64,000 bases of DNA from the NCBI GenBank assembly GCA_001606155.1, contig LODT01000031.1:620001-684000 (forward strand). Reading direction: 5' to 3'. Shown piece by piece: positions 22,277 through 33,196 of the stretch. Position 1 is the first letter of the stretch. The number at the start of each line of letters is the position of its first letter. The position numbers and the translations under genes are program-made. Source of the stretch: Tieghemostelium lacteum (Eukaryota > Evosea > Eumycetozoa > Dictyosteliales > Raperosteliaceae). Under the pieces are notes generated by a model. That model saw nothing but the letters and a program-made list of their open reading frames with translations, did not search any database and was not told the DNA's origin.

Positions 22277-24031
22277 TTAAAAATGTCTAATGAGAGATTC
22301 TCTAAGAAGAGAGTTGGTATTTGAGTTTTCTAATGATAGAACTAAGGTATGAAGATTTTGATGTGATTTGATGGCATGTCTCAGCAATGTCTGTTGGTGT
22401 ACATCAAAATCAAATCGATTGATGTGAAAGAATGATGACCATTTAGAATAGAATAGTGGTGTTGGAAGTTGAATCTCTAATAGATATGGTTGATTATCGA
22501 TGAGTTGAATGAGATTACTACAATAGATATTTAATAACTCTTCAAACTTGGAATCCATAAATAGTTCACTCTTGTATTCATTTTTGTTATTTTGTAACTT
22601 TAGACTCTTTAGATTGGGACTAAATCGTGGAAGTTGACTTAACTCAGTTAGATTAAAATCTGTAATAAAACCTACAGTTAAATCTTCAAGTGTTGGATGA
22701 TGAAATTTCAAAAAATTCAGTAAATTATAGTGATGTACATATGTAGAGAAAGTGAGATGTGTAATGACAATATTATCTTTCACTGCATCTAGAATCTCTA
22801 TTTGTGTGTCTACTGAATGTGGATATTCAGGTAGAATAGTTAAATGAGTTAACTTCTTTGGACTCATTCTTATTAGTTGTATCAGACTGTCATCAGTATC
22901 TCTATTCAAATATACTGACATACTCTGTAGATTAACCAAATGGTAATTAAGTACAGTTTGTGTTGGTTCCATTCGATATCTTTTGATATCACATATACCA
23001 GAATCTGAATTCCAACATTTCAGCACCAAAGTTTCACTAACCGATCGAATAGTGTTATTCTTAATCTTTTTTATACCATTTTTAAAATCACCCAAAAAGT
23101 GTATTTGTTGGTGAATAAAATCTAGATATTGTAAAATAGAATTCACATTCAAGAGCTCAATAATACTCTCAGCGGAAATCTGTGAACCATAATCTTCATA
23201 CTGATGTGGTATATAAATGGCCAAATGTTTGATAGTCTTTTGAGTAGATAGTGATGTCATCAGTGCGGATACCTTATTTGGATATTCAGTATCATTAGAT
23301 ATCGGTTTGATAGCATCCAAAACCAACTTTTCAAGAGTTTTGGTCTGAGTAAGGTACTCTATAAACTCACTAAACTGAAATTTAACTTGTTTGAGTTTTA
23401 ATGTTTTCAAACTACCTAATCTCTGCATCTGTTTAATAACTGTATAGTCATAGCATAGTCTACTAATCTTCAGTTTAGTTATACTTTCCATCGTACTGGC
23501 AATACCGTTGGCAAAAGTAACCAAATCCATCACATTCACATGTGTAGTCCCTCTATTCTCCATATAGTGATATGTATGTTGAATCTCCAGAGCTGACAAT
23601 TTCTTAAATCTACATTGTTCACCAAATTGCTTTGATAAACTCTTAAAATCCAATCCACTATCAGCAATTCTAAGTGATGTTGTATAATCAAATACCGGTT
23701 GAAATTGTTTTAATAGATAGTCAACTGATTTATTGGCGAAATCCAGTGATATAGCATTTTCGATACCCTCTGTGAATCTTTTGTAGAATGAATAGGTTTT
23801 AAAATCTTTAGAATCACCTAACCATATCTTATGTAACTTCAACCCCAATTCCCTTTTAACCAAATCTAACCATTCTTTACAAACTAATCTTAACTTTTGT
23901 AAACTTTGGAGTTGATAAATTGTCAAATCAAAACCAAAATTTGAAACATCTCTAGATTTATTTTTAAATAAAAACTTAATATATATTCTAAATATATCTT
24001 TTAACAAATAATTTGGAACCACTGTTGACAT
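22277..24031 (-). CDS. F-box-like leucine-rich protein, tandem copy 2
   Basis: One exon of 584 residues, paralogous along its whole length to the genes on either side. N-terminus MSTVVPNYLLKDIFRIYIKF, then YQLQSLQKLRLVCKEWL, then leucine-rich repeats including SMESITKLKISRL and LVNLQSMSVYL. It ends in LSLENSNTNSLLRESLIRHF. Sequence identity to copies 1 and 3 is modest, so the tandem duplication is not recent. Same possible role as copy 1. Confidence 0.8.
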   Translation of the reverse strand: MSTVVPNYLLKDIFRIYIKFLFKNKSRDVSNFGFDLTIYQLQSLQKLRLVCKEWLDLVKRELGLKLHKIWLGDSKDFKTYSFYKRFTEGIENAISLDFANKSVDYLLKQFQPVFDYTTSLRIADSGLDFKSLSKQFGEQCRFKKLSALEIQHTYHYMENRGTTHVNVMDLVTFANGIASTMESITKLKISRLCYDYTVIKQMQRLGSLKTLKLKQVKFQFSEFIEYLTQTKTLEKLVLDAIKPISNDTEYPNKVSALMTSLSTQKTIKHLAIYIPHQYEDYGSQISAESIIELLNVNSILQYLDFIHQQIHFLGDFKNGIKKIKNNTIRSVSETLVLKCWNSDSGICDIKRYRMEPTQTVLNYHLVNLQSMSVYLNRDTDDSLIQLIRMSPKKLTHLTILPEYPHSVDTQIEILDAVKDNIVITHLTFSTYVHHYNLLNFLKFHHPTLEDLTVGFITDFNLTELSQLPRFSPNLKSLKLQNNKNEYKSELFMDSKFEELLNIYCSNLIQLIDNQPYLLEIQLPTPLFYSKWSSFFHINRFDFDVHQQTLLRHAIKSHQNLHTLVLSLENSNTNSLLRESLIRHF

Positions 24032-24168
24032 TGTGTGATTTCAAAGTAATTGTATTTGAATAAAAAATTTCAATGCCAAAAAATTCCAGGTACTTAAATA
24101 AATAAAACAATTTTCTATATTTTTTATTTTTTTATCATGATATTTTTAATTACCCATTGAATATTTAT

Positions 24169-24420
24169 TTAATTATCAATATCAATATTAATATCAATAT
24201 CAATATCAACATTATTTCTTCTTCTTCTACCACAACAACCTCTTTGTAAAACAATTTTTGATTGACCAATTGATAAATCTGTGGATTTTGATATGGAAGC
24301 ATTTGAAATGTTAACAGAGTTAATGGTACCAATATTTGATAAGGTTTCTATTTTATCATAGTTTTATATTAGAATTTAAATATTTAAATTTGTTTTTTAA
24401 ATATACTTACGATAAATCAT
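24169..24420 (-). CDS. Small 62-residue protein, Ser-rich with CCGRRRR motif
   Basis: Two exons: 24411-24420 (only ten bases: ATG and two more codons plus one base) and 24169-24347. The GTAAGT donor and ATAG acceptor join in frame. The protein starts MIYQTLSNIGTINSVN, continues Ser/Ile-rich, has GCCGRRRRNN and ends in a (Asp-Ile)n tail coded by GATATT repeats. A tiny first exon followed by a Ser-rich body and a Cys/Gly segment is the layout of the abundant HssA-like small proteins of Dictyostelium, but similarity is weak. It sits between F-box-like copies 2 and 3. Function unknown. Confidence 0.6.
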
Positions 24421-24576
24421 TTTGTTTAGATAATTAAATTGAATAAATAGTATTGAATATAATGATTTTAAATTTATAATTTTAGTAATTATTTATATTA
24501 GTATTTTTAATTGTCATTCCATTTATTGTAAATTGGTGATTGAAATTTTCTATTGTTGTAATTGAGAAGTAGACAG

Positions 24577-26436
24577 TTATTCAAAAGTGGTAATGAGGAT
24601 ATTGCGAAGAAGAGTGTTGATATTTGAATTTTCTAATGAAAGAATAATAGTGTGAAGATGCTGTTGTGTTTTAATTGTATCTTTCAGAGAAGTTAATTGT
24701 TGTTCATTTAAATTGAAATGGAAGAGATGAGTGAATATGGAGGTGGGTTTATAGAAAAAAGGTGTTGGGATTTGTAATACTGATAGATACTTTTGATTTT
24801 GAATGAGTGTAATTAGATCATTACCATAGACATTCACCATCTCATCAAAGTTGGCATCTTTAGGTAGAGTATACTCATTTTGGTCATATTGACTCAGAAT
24901 TTTTAGACTTTTTAAAGTTGGACTAAAATGAGGTAGTTGGCTGAACTCTGTTAGATTGAAAGCATTGTCAACTAGAGATATTGTAAGATACTGTAGTGTT
25001 GGAAATGTCAATAGATTTACTAATGTTTGATAATTTACTAGAGTATAGATAGAGAGGTGTTTTAATCTTAGATTCTCTTTTATGGTATTAACTAGAATTT
25101 CTATAAGTCCTGTTGTAAATGGCATAATTTGATTAAATTGAAGTTTGGTGAGGTGTTTAGGACTGAGTTTTATCAGTTGAATGAGTGATTCTAAAAAATT
25201 AGGGTTTATTACTATAGATATACTCTGAAGATGAAGTAGATGGTTGCTAAGCGCGATAAGAGTTGGTGTTTTTAAATGGTATTCTTGAATTTCTCTGATT
25301 CCAGAATCAGATTTCCAAAGAGATAGAATATTTTCATCGCTGATGGAGTGAAGTGTGGTGTTGGAAATTCCAATTTTACATTTTTCACACGCAGATTGTG
25401 TGACTTTGATGTTAGGGAATTTTAGTTGTTTTAGAACTTTGTTTTTGTTAATGAAATTGATGATTGATTCTAGACCGGTGTCTGTAAAGGATCCATGTTC
25501 TTGTAATTGATCTAGAATGTGTATGGATAGGTATTGAATAGTTTCATGATTTGCAAGAGCCTCCATAAGTTGAAGTGAGAGTTTAGATGGATCACTTTCA
25601 ACTGGCCCTACTGAAGATCGACTTGATCTAATACTAGTTTTAATACGATTCAGTGTTACTTTCTCCAGAGTTTTAGTGTCTTGTAGATATTTAATGAGAT
25701 CTAAGAAATCTAAGAGTAGACAACTGAGATTCAGTGATTTTACTTTATTAAATCTAGATAGTGCATAAATCATTGTAAATGGTGGTGCATATCTATTTAG
25801 ATCCACTGAAATTGATATTTTTTCCAATGGTTTGCTAGATGACAAACTCTGAATGAAAGTAGCAAGTTCCAGTATACTTATAAATTCATTTAGTTGCCTG
25901 TATACTATTTTAAATGATGTCATATTTCTAAGTTGTTTACCAGTTAATACCTTTGAAATCACTTTAAAATCAGCATTATATTGTGTGAAGTGAAGTGATT
26001 TAGTGTAATTAAGTGTATTAGTTGTTAACTGATTTATAAATGCTGTGGATGTACTCTCTGAAGAATTTGATTTAATCCTGTTGTAGAAACATTTTGAAAT
26101 TCTATTATAGTACTTAAAGTAACTATTCTCTATAAAATTGGATATATGTATTTTTGGTAACTGTATTACAATTGAATCTCTTAAAATAACTAACCAATCT
26201 CTACAAACTAACCTTATCTTTTGTATACTCTGTAATTGATAAATTAATATATCAAGTCTAGCATTACTACATGATGTGCTGATCAAGGCGGAGATAATTA
26301 GAATCATTTATAAACTTTATAAAATGTTGGATTGATTCTATTCTTACAGTATTTCTTTAGAATTATTTGAAAATATATAGTTTAAATATAAATTCAAAAT
26401 ATCTTTAAATATATATTGTGGTATTATAGATGACAT
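24577..26436 (-). CDS. F-box-like leucine-rich protein, tandem copy 3 (with intron)
   Basis: Exon 1 is 26348-26436 and exon 2 is 24577-26266, giving 592 residues. The first exon supplies MSSIIPQYIFKDILNLYLNY, the start that copies 1 and 2 also have. A GTAAGA donor and GTAG acceptor then join it to NARLDILIYQLQSIQKIRL. Without this join the protein would lack its N-terminal helices. The remainder is leucine-rich repeats ending LSLENSNINTLLRNIL. Copies 1 and 2 have no intron at this place. Its upstream region is shared with the divergent sirtuin gene (267 bases). Confidence 0.8.
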
Positions 26437-26703
26437 TGAAATAATTAAAATCAAATTTAAAATAGATTTTTGATTTGTTTTTTCAGATAAAAAATTTTTT
26501 AATAAAACTTAAGTTTTATAGTGTTAATATTTATCTTTCTATGATCAAGTTTTTGAGAAGAATTTACATTTATCTGATTTTTCAATATTATTTTAAATAA
26601 ATTATTTAATTAAATAGATCAGTTAAACTTATTATTTTTTCAATTTTTTTTAATTTTTTTTTCTTTTAAAAATCGATATTAGTTTATTTATCTAGTAAAA
26701 TAA

Positions 26704-28317
26704 ATGAACAAAAGACCTTTAGATGAATCAAGTTTTGTAAATGATGAGTCTGTGAAGAAAATGTAAGTTATATTGAAATAAGAATAAAAAATAAGTTTTT
26801 TGTATTTATGTTTTTATATGACATGGTATAAAAATAGAAAAAGTTTAAACCAAAAGATTGAAATACAATCTGATGACGATGATGATGAAGTAGATGTTGA
26901 AATCAATGATGAAATAATTGAAAAGATTAATCAAGATGCTAAACAGTATAATTTTGTTTGTGATGAATATCCTGATGAGACATTTGATGAAAATGACGAT
27001 GAAGATAACAGTAGTGTGATAAATGATGAAGAAGATCTACATCAAGAACACTTAAATGAAATTAAATCCTTACAAAAGTTATCTTCTACTACTAATTTGG
27101 ATATTGGTAGTGTTGATTTCCGAAATCTTGTAGAGGTTGTTGATGAAAATGGTGATTTAGTTGAACTTAAAAACATTCAACCTATAGACATAAAAGGGTC
27201 AAAAGAAGAAGAAGGGGAAAAAAAAGAAGAGGAGAGTAAGGAAAATGAAGAAAATGGTGCAGAGAAAGAAGAGGAATTGACAGAAGATGAAACTATTGAG
27301 ATTGCTGCAAAATCATTTATTTATAATTATATTCAGGAGAAGAAAGATGCTTATGTTGATCCTATTGAATTTACAAGAGATTTAGGATTTAAATTGGAGT
27401 TGGAAGATAATGATGAACCTTGGAAGATAATTACTGCATTTTTGACTAGAAAGAAAATTGCAGTAATGTTATTACTAAACTATTTGAAATACAATAGTTT
27501 TATCAGACCATTTAGAAGAAAGTTAGGTACTGTTAATAACTTTGAAGATGTTATTAACCTCTTTCAAAAGTGTCAGAATATAGTTGTGATTACAGGTGCT
27601 GGTATTAGTGTGTCATCAGGTATACCAGATTTCAGATCAAAAGATGGTATCTATGAACAAATTGAAAAAAAGTATTCATTACCTAACCCAGAGTCACTAT
27701 TTGATATTCGATACTTGCGTAATGATCCCAGAGCATTCTTTGAATTTGCAAAAGAAATTTACCCCGGAAACCACAAACCAACCCCCACACACCACTTTAT
27801 AAAAAGATTGGATAATATGGGTAAATTATTGAGAAATTATACTCAAAATATTGATACTCTTGAACATGTTGTTGGAATTACAGAAGATCGTCTTGTGAAT
27901 TGTCATGGGTCGTTTCATACCAGTAGTTGCATGCAATGTAGATATCAGGTTAGTGGGCACGTTATCAGAGAGCAAATCATGAATGGTACCATTCCAAAAT
28001 GTGAAAAGTGTCCTATTGACTCTAATGCATTTATGAAACCTGATATTGTGTTTTTTGGTGAAAATCTTCCAGAGAGATTTGACCATTGTGTCAGTTTGGA
28101 TCTTCCAAAAGTTGATTTAATTGTAGTGATGGGAAGTTCACTGCAAGTTCAACCTGTTGCACTTTTACCTGATATCTTTGATAAATCAATACCACAGATA
28201 TTAGTCAACAGAGAAATTGTGGGTGAACCACATGAATTCGATTATGTCTATTTAGGTGATTGCGATAATTTTGTAAAAGAATTAATTTCAAAAATTGGTT
28301 GGGATCCATTATTATAG
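26704..28317 (+). CDS. SIRT1-type NAD-dependent deacetylase (sirtuin)
   Basis: Two exons, 26704-26762 and 26838-28317, give 512 residues. The first 180 residues are acidic and low complexity. WKIITAFLTRKKIAVMLL and the LFQKCQNIVVITGAGISVSS segment open the catalytic core (about 250 on). The NAD site GAGIS...GIPDFRS, TQNIDTLE, the catalytic His in NCHGSF (about 373), the zinc-binding Cys pairs (CMQC and CEKC), and PDIVFFGE are all present. The N-terminal helices before the core are those of SIRT1/Sir2 class I enzymes. It removes acyl groups from lysines of histones or other nuclear proteins. Confidence 0.92.
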
Positions 28318-28463
28318 TATATAAAAATGTAAATATATAATTAAAACTATACACTATTCTTTATTATTAAATATAGAAAATCTATTATTATTTTTTTTTC
28401 TTTTTATTTTATATAATTAATTATTTAAATATTATAGGATATTTACGTGGGCTGTGTTATATT

Positions 28464-29228
28464 TTATAGTAATAATAAACAAGATAAGAAAAGTAAAGCT
28501 ATAGTAAAAGTATTGAATTGTAAAGAGATTGCTGAACTTTCTGGGTTTTCAGCAGCTACTTGATCTTCACTGTGAACAACTGGAGTTGGAGTTGGAGTTG
28601 GAGTTTCTGATTCTGAATCAGTAACTGGAGTAGATGGTTTTGGAGTTGATTTTGGTTTCATGGTAGAACTATTTGGTTTGTTTGCAGAATCTTTATCTGG
28701 AGCAGTATAGTTGGTAGTACCATATTTAGTATAAGCTTCAGAAGACATTAGATATACATCAGCACATGAATAATATACTTCACCACCACCCATTCTAGCA
28801 TCAAAAGTCAATTGGAAGTAACCTTTTACAGGTGGATCAAATGTAATTCCATGTAATCTTGAGGCATCAATCTTTGCAATATCGACTGAGAATTGACCAA
28901 CACCTTGTAAATTGGTATTTTCTTGGTAGGTTCCTATGGCGATGTTTTGACCTTCAACAAAAAGTTCGAGGGTATAGGTATTAGATGAAACGTTTTGAAC
29001 GTAGAATGGGTTGGCTTGGTAGATTGTGAATTGGTGTTGTTGAGAGATATCATAGTTTTGTCTGTTGGCTTCATTGACTTTCAAATCGATACAAGAGACT
29101 TTATTTCCACAACCAGAGGTATCTTCAGATGAACATGGTAATCTTGGTAGAGGTGATTGTATACCGGCATTAGCACTTATAAAGCTGATATTAACAGCAA
29201 CAACAAGTAATAGTATTAACAATTTCAT
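28464..29228 (-). CDS. Secreted, probably GPI-anchored surface protein
   Basis: One exon of 254 residues. A signal peptide (MKLLILLLVVAVNISFISAN) leads to a single globular domain of about 150 residues with Cys pairs at CSSEDTSGC and near YYSC. A Pro/Thr/Ser-rich stalk (KPSTPVTDSE, TPTPTPTP) follows, likely O-glycosylated. The last 20 residues are hydrophobic after a small-residue site, the mark of GPI attachment. The globular domain is not one I recognise by name. The GPI transamidase subunit gene lies 2.5 kb away, probably by chance. A G-box-like motif lies 243 bases upstream (29471-29481). Confidence 0.75.
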   Translation of the reverse strand: MKLLILLLVVAVNISFISANAGIQSPLPRLPCSSEDTSGCGNKVSCIDLKVNEANRQNYDISQQHQFTIYQANPFYVQNVSSNTYTLELFVEGQNIAIGTYQENTNLQGVGQFSVDIAKIDASRLHGITFDPPVKGYFQLTFDARMGGGEVYYSCADVYLMSSEAYTKYGTTNYTAPDKDSANKPNSSTMKPKSTPKPSTPVTDSESETPTPTPTPVVHSEDQVAAENPESSAISLQFNTFTIALLFLSCLLLL

Positions 29229-29857
29229 TATTATTATTATAAAACTAGTTTGTAATGTGGAACTCTATTGGAATGTATTGTGGAGAGTTGCTATAAATTC
29301 TATAAATATTTAGATAGATTGATAAGATTGTTGATTGTAATAATTTACACAAATAAACAAAATAAAATTAAATTTGATTCTATTTCTATTTAAATTCAAT
29401 AATGAGTAGAAAGTTTGTGGAATATTAAAACATTTCGACAGTGTTTACTTTGTTAAGATTTTTTTCTTTAACCACACCCACATTTTACTTTTTTTTAATA
29501 ATTAATTTATCTCTTTGTCTATTTATACAATCCTCTTTGACTATAGACAGGGAAGAAACTGATTTTTTCAACTACCCCACCACTTTGAAAAATATGCAAT
29601 ATTATATTGTAAATTTGTAGATTTTCTAAAAATTAGAAGTTCAATATTGTAAATTTAATTCTTTTATATTTTCTTTGAATTTTATATAAGTGTTAATTAT
29701 TTTATAATATATATTATTTTATTTAATTTTTATTTATTTTAATTTTATTACTAATAAAGAAATATATATTCTGATTAATTTATATGAATATGGGTGTAGA
29801 TTCCTTTTTTTTTTCTTTTTTTTTTACATTTTGTTTGAAACATCAATAATTTAAAGA
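29229..29857. other. Intergenic region between divergent genes
   Basis: AT-rich with long T runs. The only notable element is the G-box-like motif at 29471-29481. A CTATAGACAGGG segment near 29540 stands out in base use, but no structure was found. Confidence 0.5.
29471..29481 (-). promoter_or_regulatory. G-box-like motif GTGGGTGTGGT
   Basis: Read on the minus strand this is GTGGGTGTGGT, 243 bases before the start codon of the GPI-anchored protein gene. The same eleven bases occur upstream of the WAP-domain gene (31479-31489). GT-rich boxes of this kind bind GBF in Dictyostelium and drive expression after aggregation. Binding here is inference. Confidence 0.45.
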
Positions 29858-30607
29858 ATGGGTGGAAAGAAATTTGGAACTAATAGTAAATCAGAAGAGG
29901 CAAGAGCCAAAAAGACTGAAATTAAAAAGAATGAAAATGAGAGAAAAGCTAGAGAGAAAGAGGATTCATTATGGCAAGAGACTGATAAGAAAATATTAGA
30001 TAAAGAAAAGAAACAAAAAGAGTTAGAGGAAAGGAAAGCAGCTGAGGCAAAGAGAAAGGCTGAAAATAAAGCTTTGGCTGAAAAGGAACAGAAAGAGATA
30101 TCTGATAAGTACAAGAAACCAGTTGATAAGGTTAGTCGTTATGAGATTTCTCAAATGAAACAAAAAGAAGAAAAGGAGAGAGAAAAACAATCTCAGGTTA
30201 AGAATGATAATCCTTATAATAACCCTGCTTCTAGAACAAATAAGACTACTACTACTACTACAACTACTACTACAAGTTCTAGTAGTGAGAATAGAGGAGA
30301 AGGGGAAGAAGAGGAAGAAGATGACTTTGATTTGGAAGAGAATATCAATCATGTATTGAGAGCTCAAAGAGAATTGGAAGGTGAAAGTGGTGTTGATGCT
30401 TCTGGTATTGATGGTGCTTTGAAAGCTCTAAGTGTGGAAAATGATGAAAAACATCCAGAAAAGAGAATGAAAGCTGCTTTTATGTCTTACCAAGACAGAA
30501 ACTTACCAATTCTAAGAAAGGAGAACCCATCTTTGAAATTCACTCAAGTCAAGCAATTACTTTGGAGGGAATGGTTAAAAGCACCTGAGAATCCAATGAA
30601 TCAATAA
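29858..30607 (+). CDS. CCDC124/Lso2-like ribosome-associated protein
   Basis: One exon of 249 residues. It starts MGGKKFGTNSKSEEARAKK, the conserved N-terminus of CCDC124. A long charged helix of Lys/Glu/Ala follows (about 20-130). After a Thr-rich, acidic linker, the C-terminal block HPEKRMKAAFMSYQDRNLPI and the LKFTQVKQLLWREW segment match the family's conserved C-terminus. CCDC124 and yeast Lso2 bind the A-site region of idle 80S ribosomes in the cytosol and aid recovery from starvation. Confidence 0.9.
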   Translation: MGGKKFGTNSKSEEARAKKTEIKKNENERKAREKEDSLWQETDKKILDKEKKQKELEERKAAEAKRKAENKALAEKEQKEISDKYKKPVDKVSRYEISQMKQKEEKEREKQSQVKNDNPYNNPASRTNKTTTTTTTTTTSSSSENRGEGEEEEEDDFDLEENINHVLRAQRELEGESGVDASGIDGALKALSVENDEKHPEKRMKAAFMSYQDRNLPILRKENPSLKFTQVKQLLWREWLKAPENPMNQ

Positions 30608-30897
30608 TCATCACTCTCCACCACTAGTTGTGTCAATAGCCAGTTCTAGTCTTTATCAACAATTGGGAAGTAGTAGTAGAAAGCTTGTAAGATCATTACA
30701 ATACCACTTTCTACCTTTAAGAAAGAAGAAAAAAAAAAACAGAAACTATATCCCTTCAACTTCCCCCCACACACAATGTTGATAAAATCTTATTATTTGA
30801 AAATAATAATAACAAACTAACTACATAATATTTGAATTCAAATAAAGTTAAACTTTATTTATCAATCAATAACTGAACTAACGTATACTACAGTAAT

Positions 30898-31359
30898 CTA
30901 AGCATCAGATGCTTTTATTCCTTTTACACATTTTGTTAAACATCCAACTTCAACCTCACAGCATTTTAATCCTTTTTTGCAACTACTGTCATCACGGCAT
31001 TGACGATCATGACGAACACATACATGTTCATTTGTTGGTGATGGACATTGCTTTTCTGACTTTAGTTTCACTAAATCAGATTTCTTTACACACTTGGTCA
31101 AACATCCAGCTTCAACTTCACAACATTTCTCATCTTTTTTTCTATTAACCAAAATGTTAACATTATTCATTTAATACATTTAAAAATAGAGATTATATAG
31201 TTACCCATCACAATCAGAATCTTGGTGGCATTTATATTCATGTTGAATGCAAGTCTTATTATTTGTTGGTTCAGGACATTGTTTAGAATTTTTACTGTAA
31301 GCAGCTTGAATAATAATTACTAATATAAATAAAATTAATAGGAATTTAAATGATTTCAT
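30898..31359 (-). CDS. Secreted protein with two WAP (four-disulfide core) domains
   Basis: Exon 1 is 31205-31359 and exon 2 is 30898-31141; the GTAACT donor and ATAG acceptor keep frame, giving 132 residues. Signal peptide MKSFKFLLILFILVIIIQAA. Two repeats follow, each with eight cysteines in the WAP order: QCPxPTN, C, C, D-x-x-C, then KCCEVExGCLTKCVK. The KCC pair and the D-S-x-C before it are the typical core. WAP domains are often protease inhibitors or antimicrobial. The intron falls between the fourth Cys and the KCC of the first domain. A G-box-like motif lies 120 bases upstream. Confidence 0.75.
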
Positions 31360-31733
31360 AGTTTATAGTTATATATTTTTAAGAAGAAATTCAATATTAT
31401 AAATAATTTAATAATCAATTGAAAGTTTTCTTTTTATTTTAATATCCTACCTATTCACTGTTTTTTAATAAAAAATAAGTGGGTGTGGTGATCAAAGATA
31501 TAATTGTTTATTTATACCTATCTTTTTGAAGTAAATTTAGAATATTTGATAACAATAATTATTTTAGGTAGGGTACAATGTTTTTACAATCCCTATTTTA
31601 GTGAACATTTAAACTTTTTATTATAATTAATTTATAAAATAAGTTAGTAAAATACATTATTTTTGATAAAGAAACTTAAATTATTTGAATTAAATAAATT
31701 GTAAAAAAAAAAAAAACAATTTTTTTATAAGTT
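31360..31733. other. Divergent intergenic region, WAP gene and GPI8
   Basis: AT-rich upstream region shared by the WAP gene (minus) and GPI8 (plus). It contains the GT-rich motif at 31479-31490; nothing else is recognised. Confidence 0.5.
31479..31490 (+). promoter_or_regulatory. G-box-like motif GTGGGTGTGGTG
   Basis: Lies 120 bases before the WAP gene start and 244 before GPI8. Eleven bases are identical to the motif at 29471-29481. Confidence 0.45.
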
Positions 31734-33121
31734 ATGAATATCAAGTTGGTTGTTTCACATGTTTTAATATATTGTATAGTTTTTAATGTTATATTTGAGA
31801 GTGTAAATACAGTTTCAGCAGTATCAACACCACCTGGAATAAATGTTGTCAATAGTAATTATAATGTAGAACAACTATTTAGAGGTGAACACACCAATAA
31901 TTGGGCTGTGTTAGTGTGTACTTCAAGATTTTGGTTCAATTATCGTCATATAGCAAATGTATTAGGTTTCTATAGAACTGTAAAGAAATTAGGAATACCT
32001 GATTCACAAAGTGTGTATTATATATATATATACATATTTCCAATTATACTAACCACAAAGGTTGTATATATAAACTATAAACAGTTATTTTAATGTTAGC
32101 AGATGATATGGCATGTAATCCTAGAAATTCATATGCTGGTAGTATATTTAATAATGAAAATCATAAAATGAATTTATATGGTGAGGATATTGAAGTTGAT
32201 TATAGGGGTTACGAAGTTAATGTAGAGAATTTTATTAGAGTTCTAACAGGAAGACATGAACCTGAAGTAGCAAGATCAAAAAGACTTCTAACAGACGATA
32301 AATCAAATATATTGATATTCCTCACTGGTCATGGTGGTGATGAATTTTTGAAATTTCAAGATAATGAAGAGATATCTTCACATGATTTAGCAGATGCCTT
32401 TAAACAAATGCACGAAAAGAAGAGATATCACGAGATTCTGTTCATGGTTGATACCTGTCAAGCTAATACCTTATACAAACGTTTTAACTCTCCAAATATC
32501 CTAGCAATTGGTTCTTCAAGATATGGTGAAAATAGTTATTCAGTAAGTATAAACATGCATATCTTATATAAGATTTGGTATTAATAGATTGAATTTTAGC
32601 ATCATTCTGATCCGGAATTGGGTGTTGCTGTTATAGATAGATTTACATATTATACATTGGAATTCTTTGAGAATGTTGATCCACATAATGTTACATTGCA
32701 TCAATTGTTTAATACATATAGTCCACAGAAATTACAGTCACATTCAGAGTATAGAAATGATTTGTTTTCAAGACCTCTTGATAAGGTACCTGTTACTGAT
32801 TTCTTTGGATCTGTGATGAGAGCTGATTTAACTCCGAATATTAAATTAAATGAACAATCAGAATCACAACAACAAAAGAAAGATGCACTAAATCATGAGA
32901 TTACATTAACAGTAAATGAAGTACCAGTTTCTATAAAAGATAGTACACCAAATACCAATAACATTAATGGTAAAACTATCAATACCACTTCAAGTACATT
33001 TGGAAAATCATTAAACACTCATACAGTTGTAATGATTGTTATTCTATTAGTAATCTTCAATGCCACTAAAAGATTCAATCAAGTTAAATCTCAAAAACAA
33101 CTTCAAAATAAAAAAAAATAA
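31734..33121 (+). CDS. gpi8: GPI transamidase catalytic subunit GPI8/PIG-K
   Basis: Three exons (31734-32010, 32085-32542, 32600-33121) give 418 residues. The joins rebuild the conserved [17 protein letters not shown] and [20 protein letters not shown] segments. A signal peptide precedes [20 protein letters not shown], the opening of the C13 (legumain-like) peptidase domain. The catalytic His is in LTGHGGDEF (about 174) and the catalytic Cys in MVDTCQA (about 216). A hydrophobic helix near residue 390 anchors it in the ER membrane. The complex cleaves C-terminal signals and attaches GPI anchors. The first donor is GTGTGT, less usual but in phase. Confidence 0.95.
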
Positions 33122-33196
33122 AATTCCAAATTTATATATATTTATATAGTGGAGGTTTAAGTCATGACTATAGGTTCGAATGTTTATTTAATTGAC

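Noticed and set aside
33170-33190. GGTTCGAAT resembling a tRNA T-loop
   Set aside because: The bases after it do not pair with those before it, and no acceptor or anticodon stem fits.
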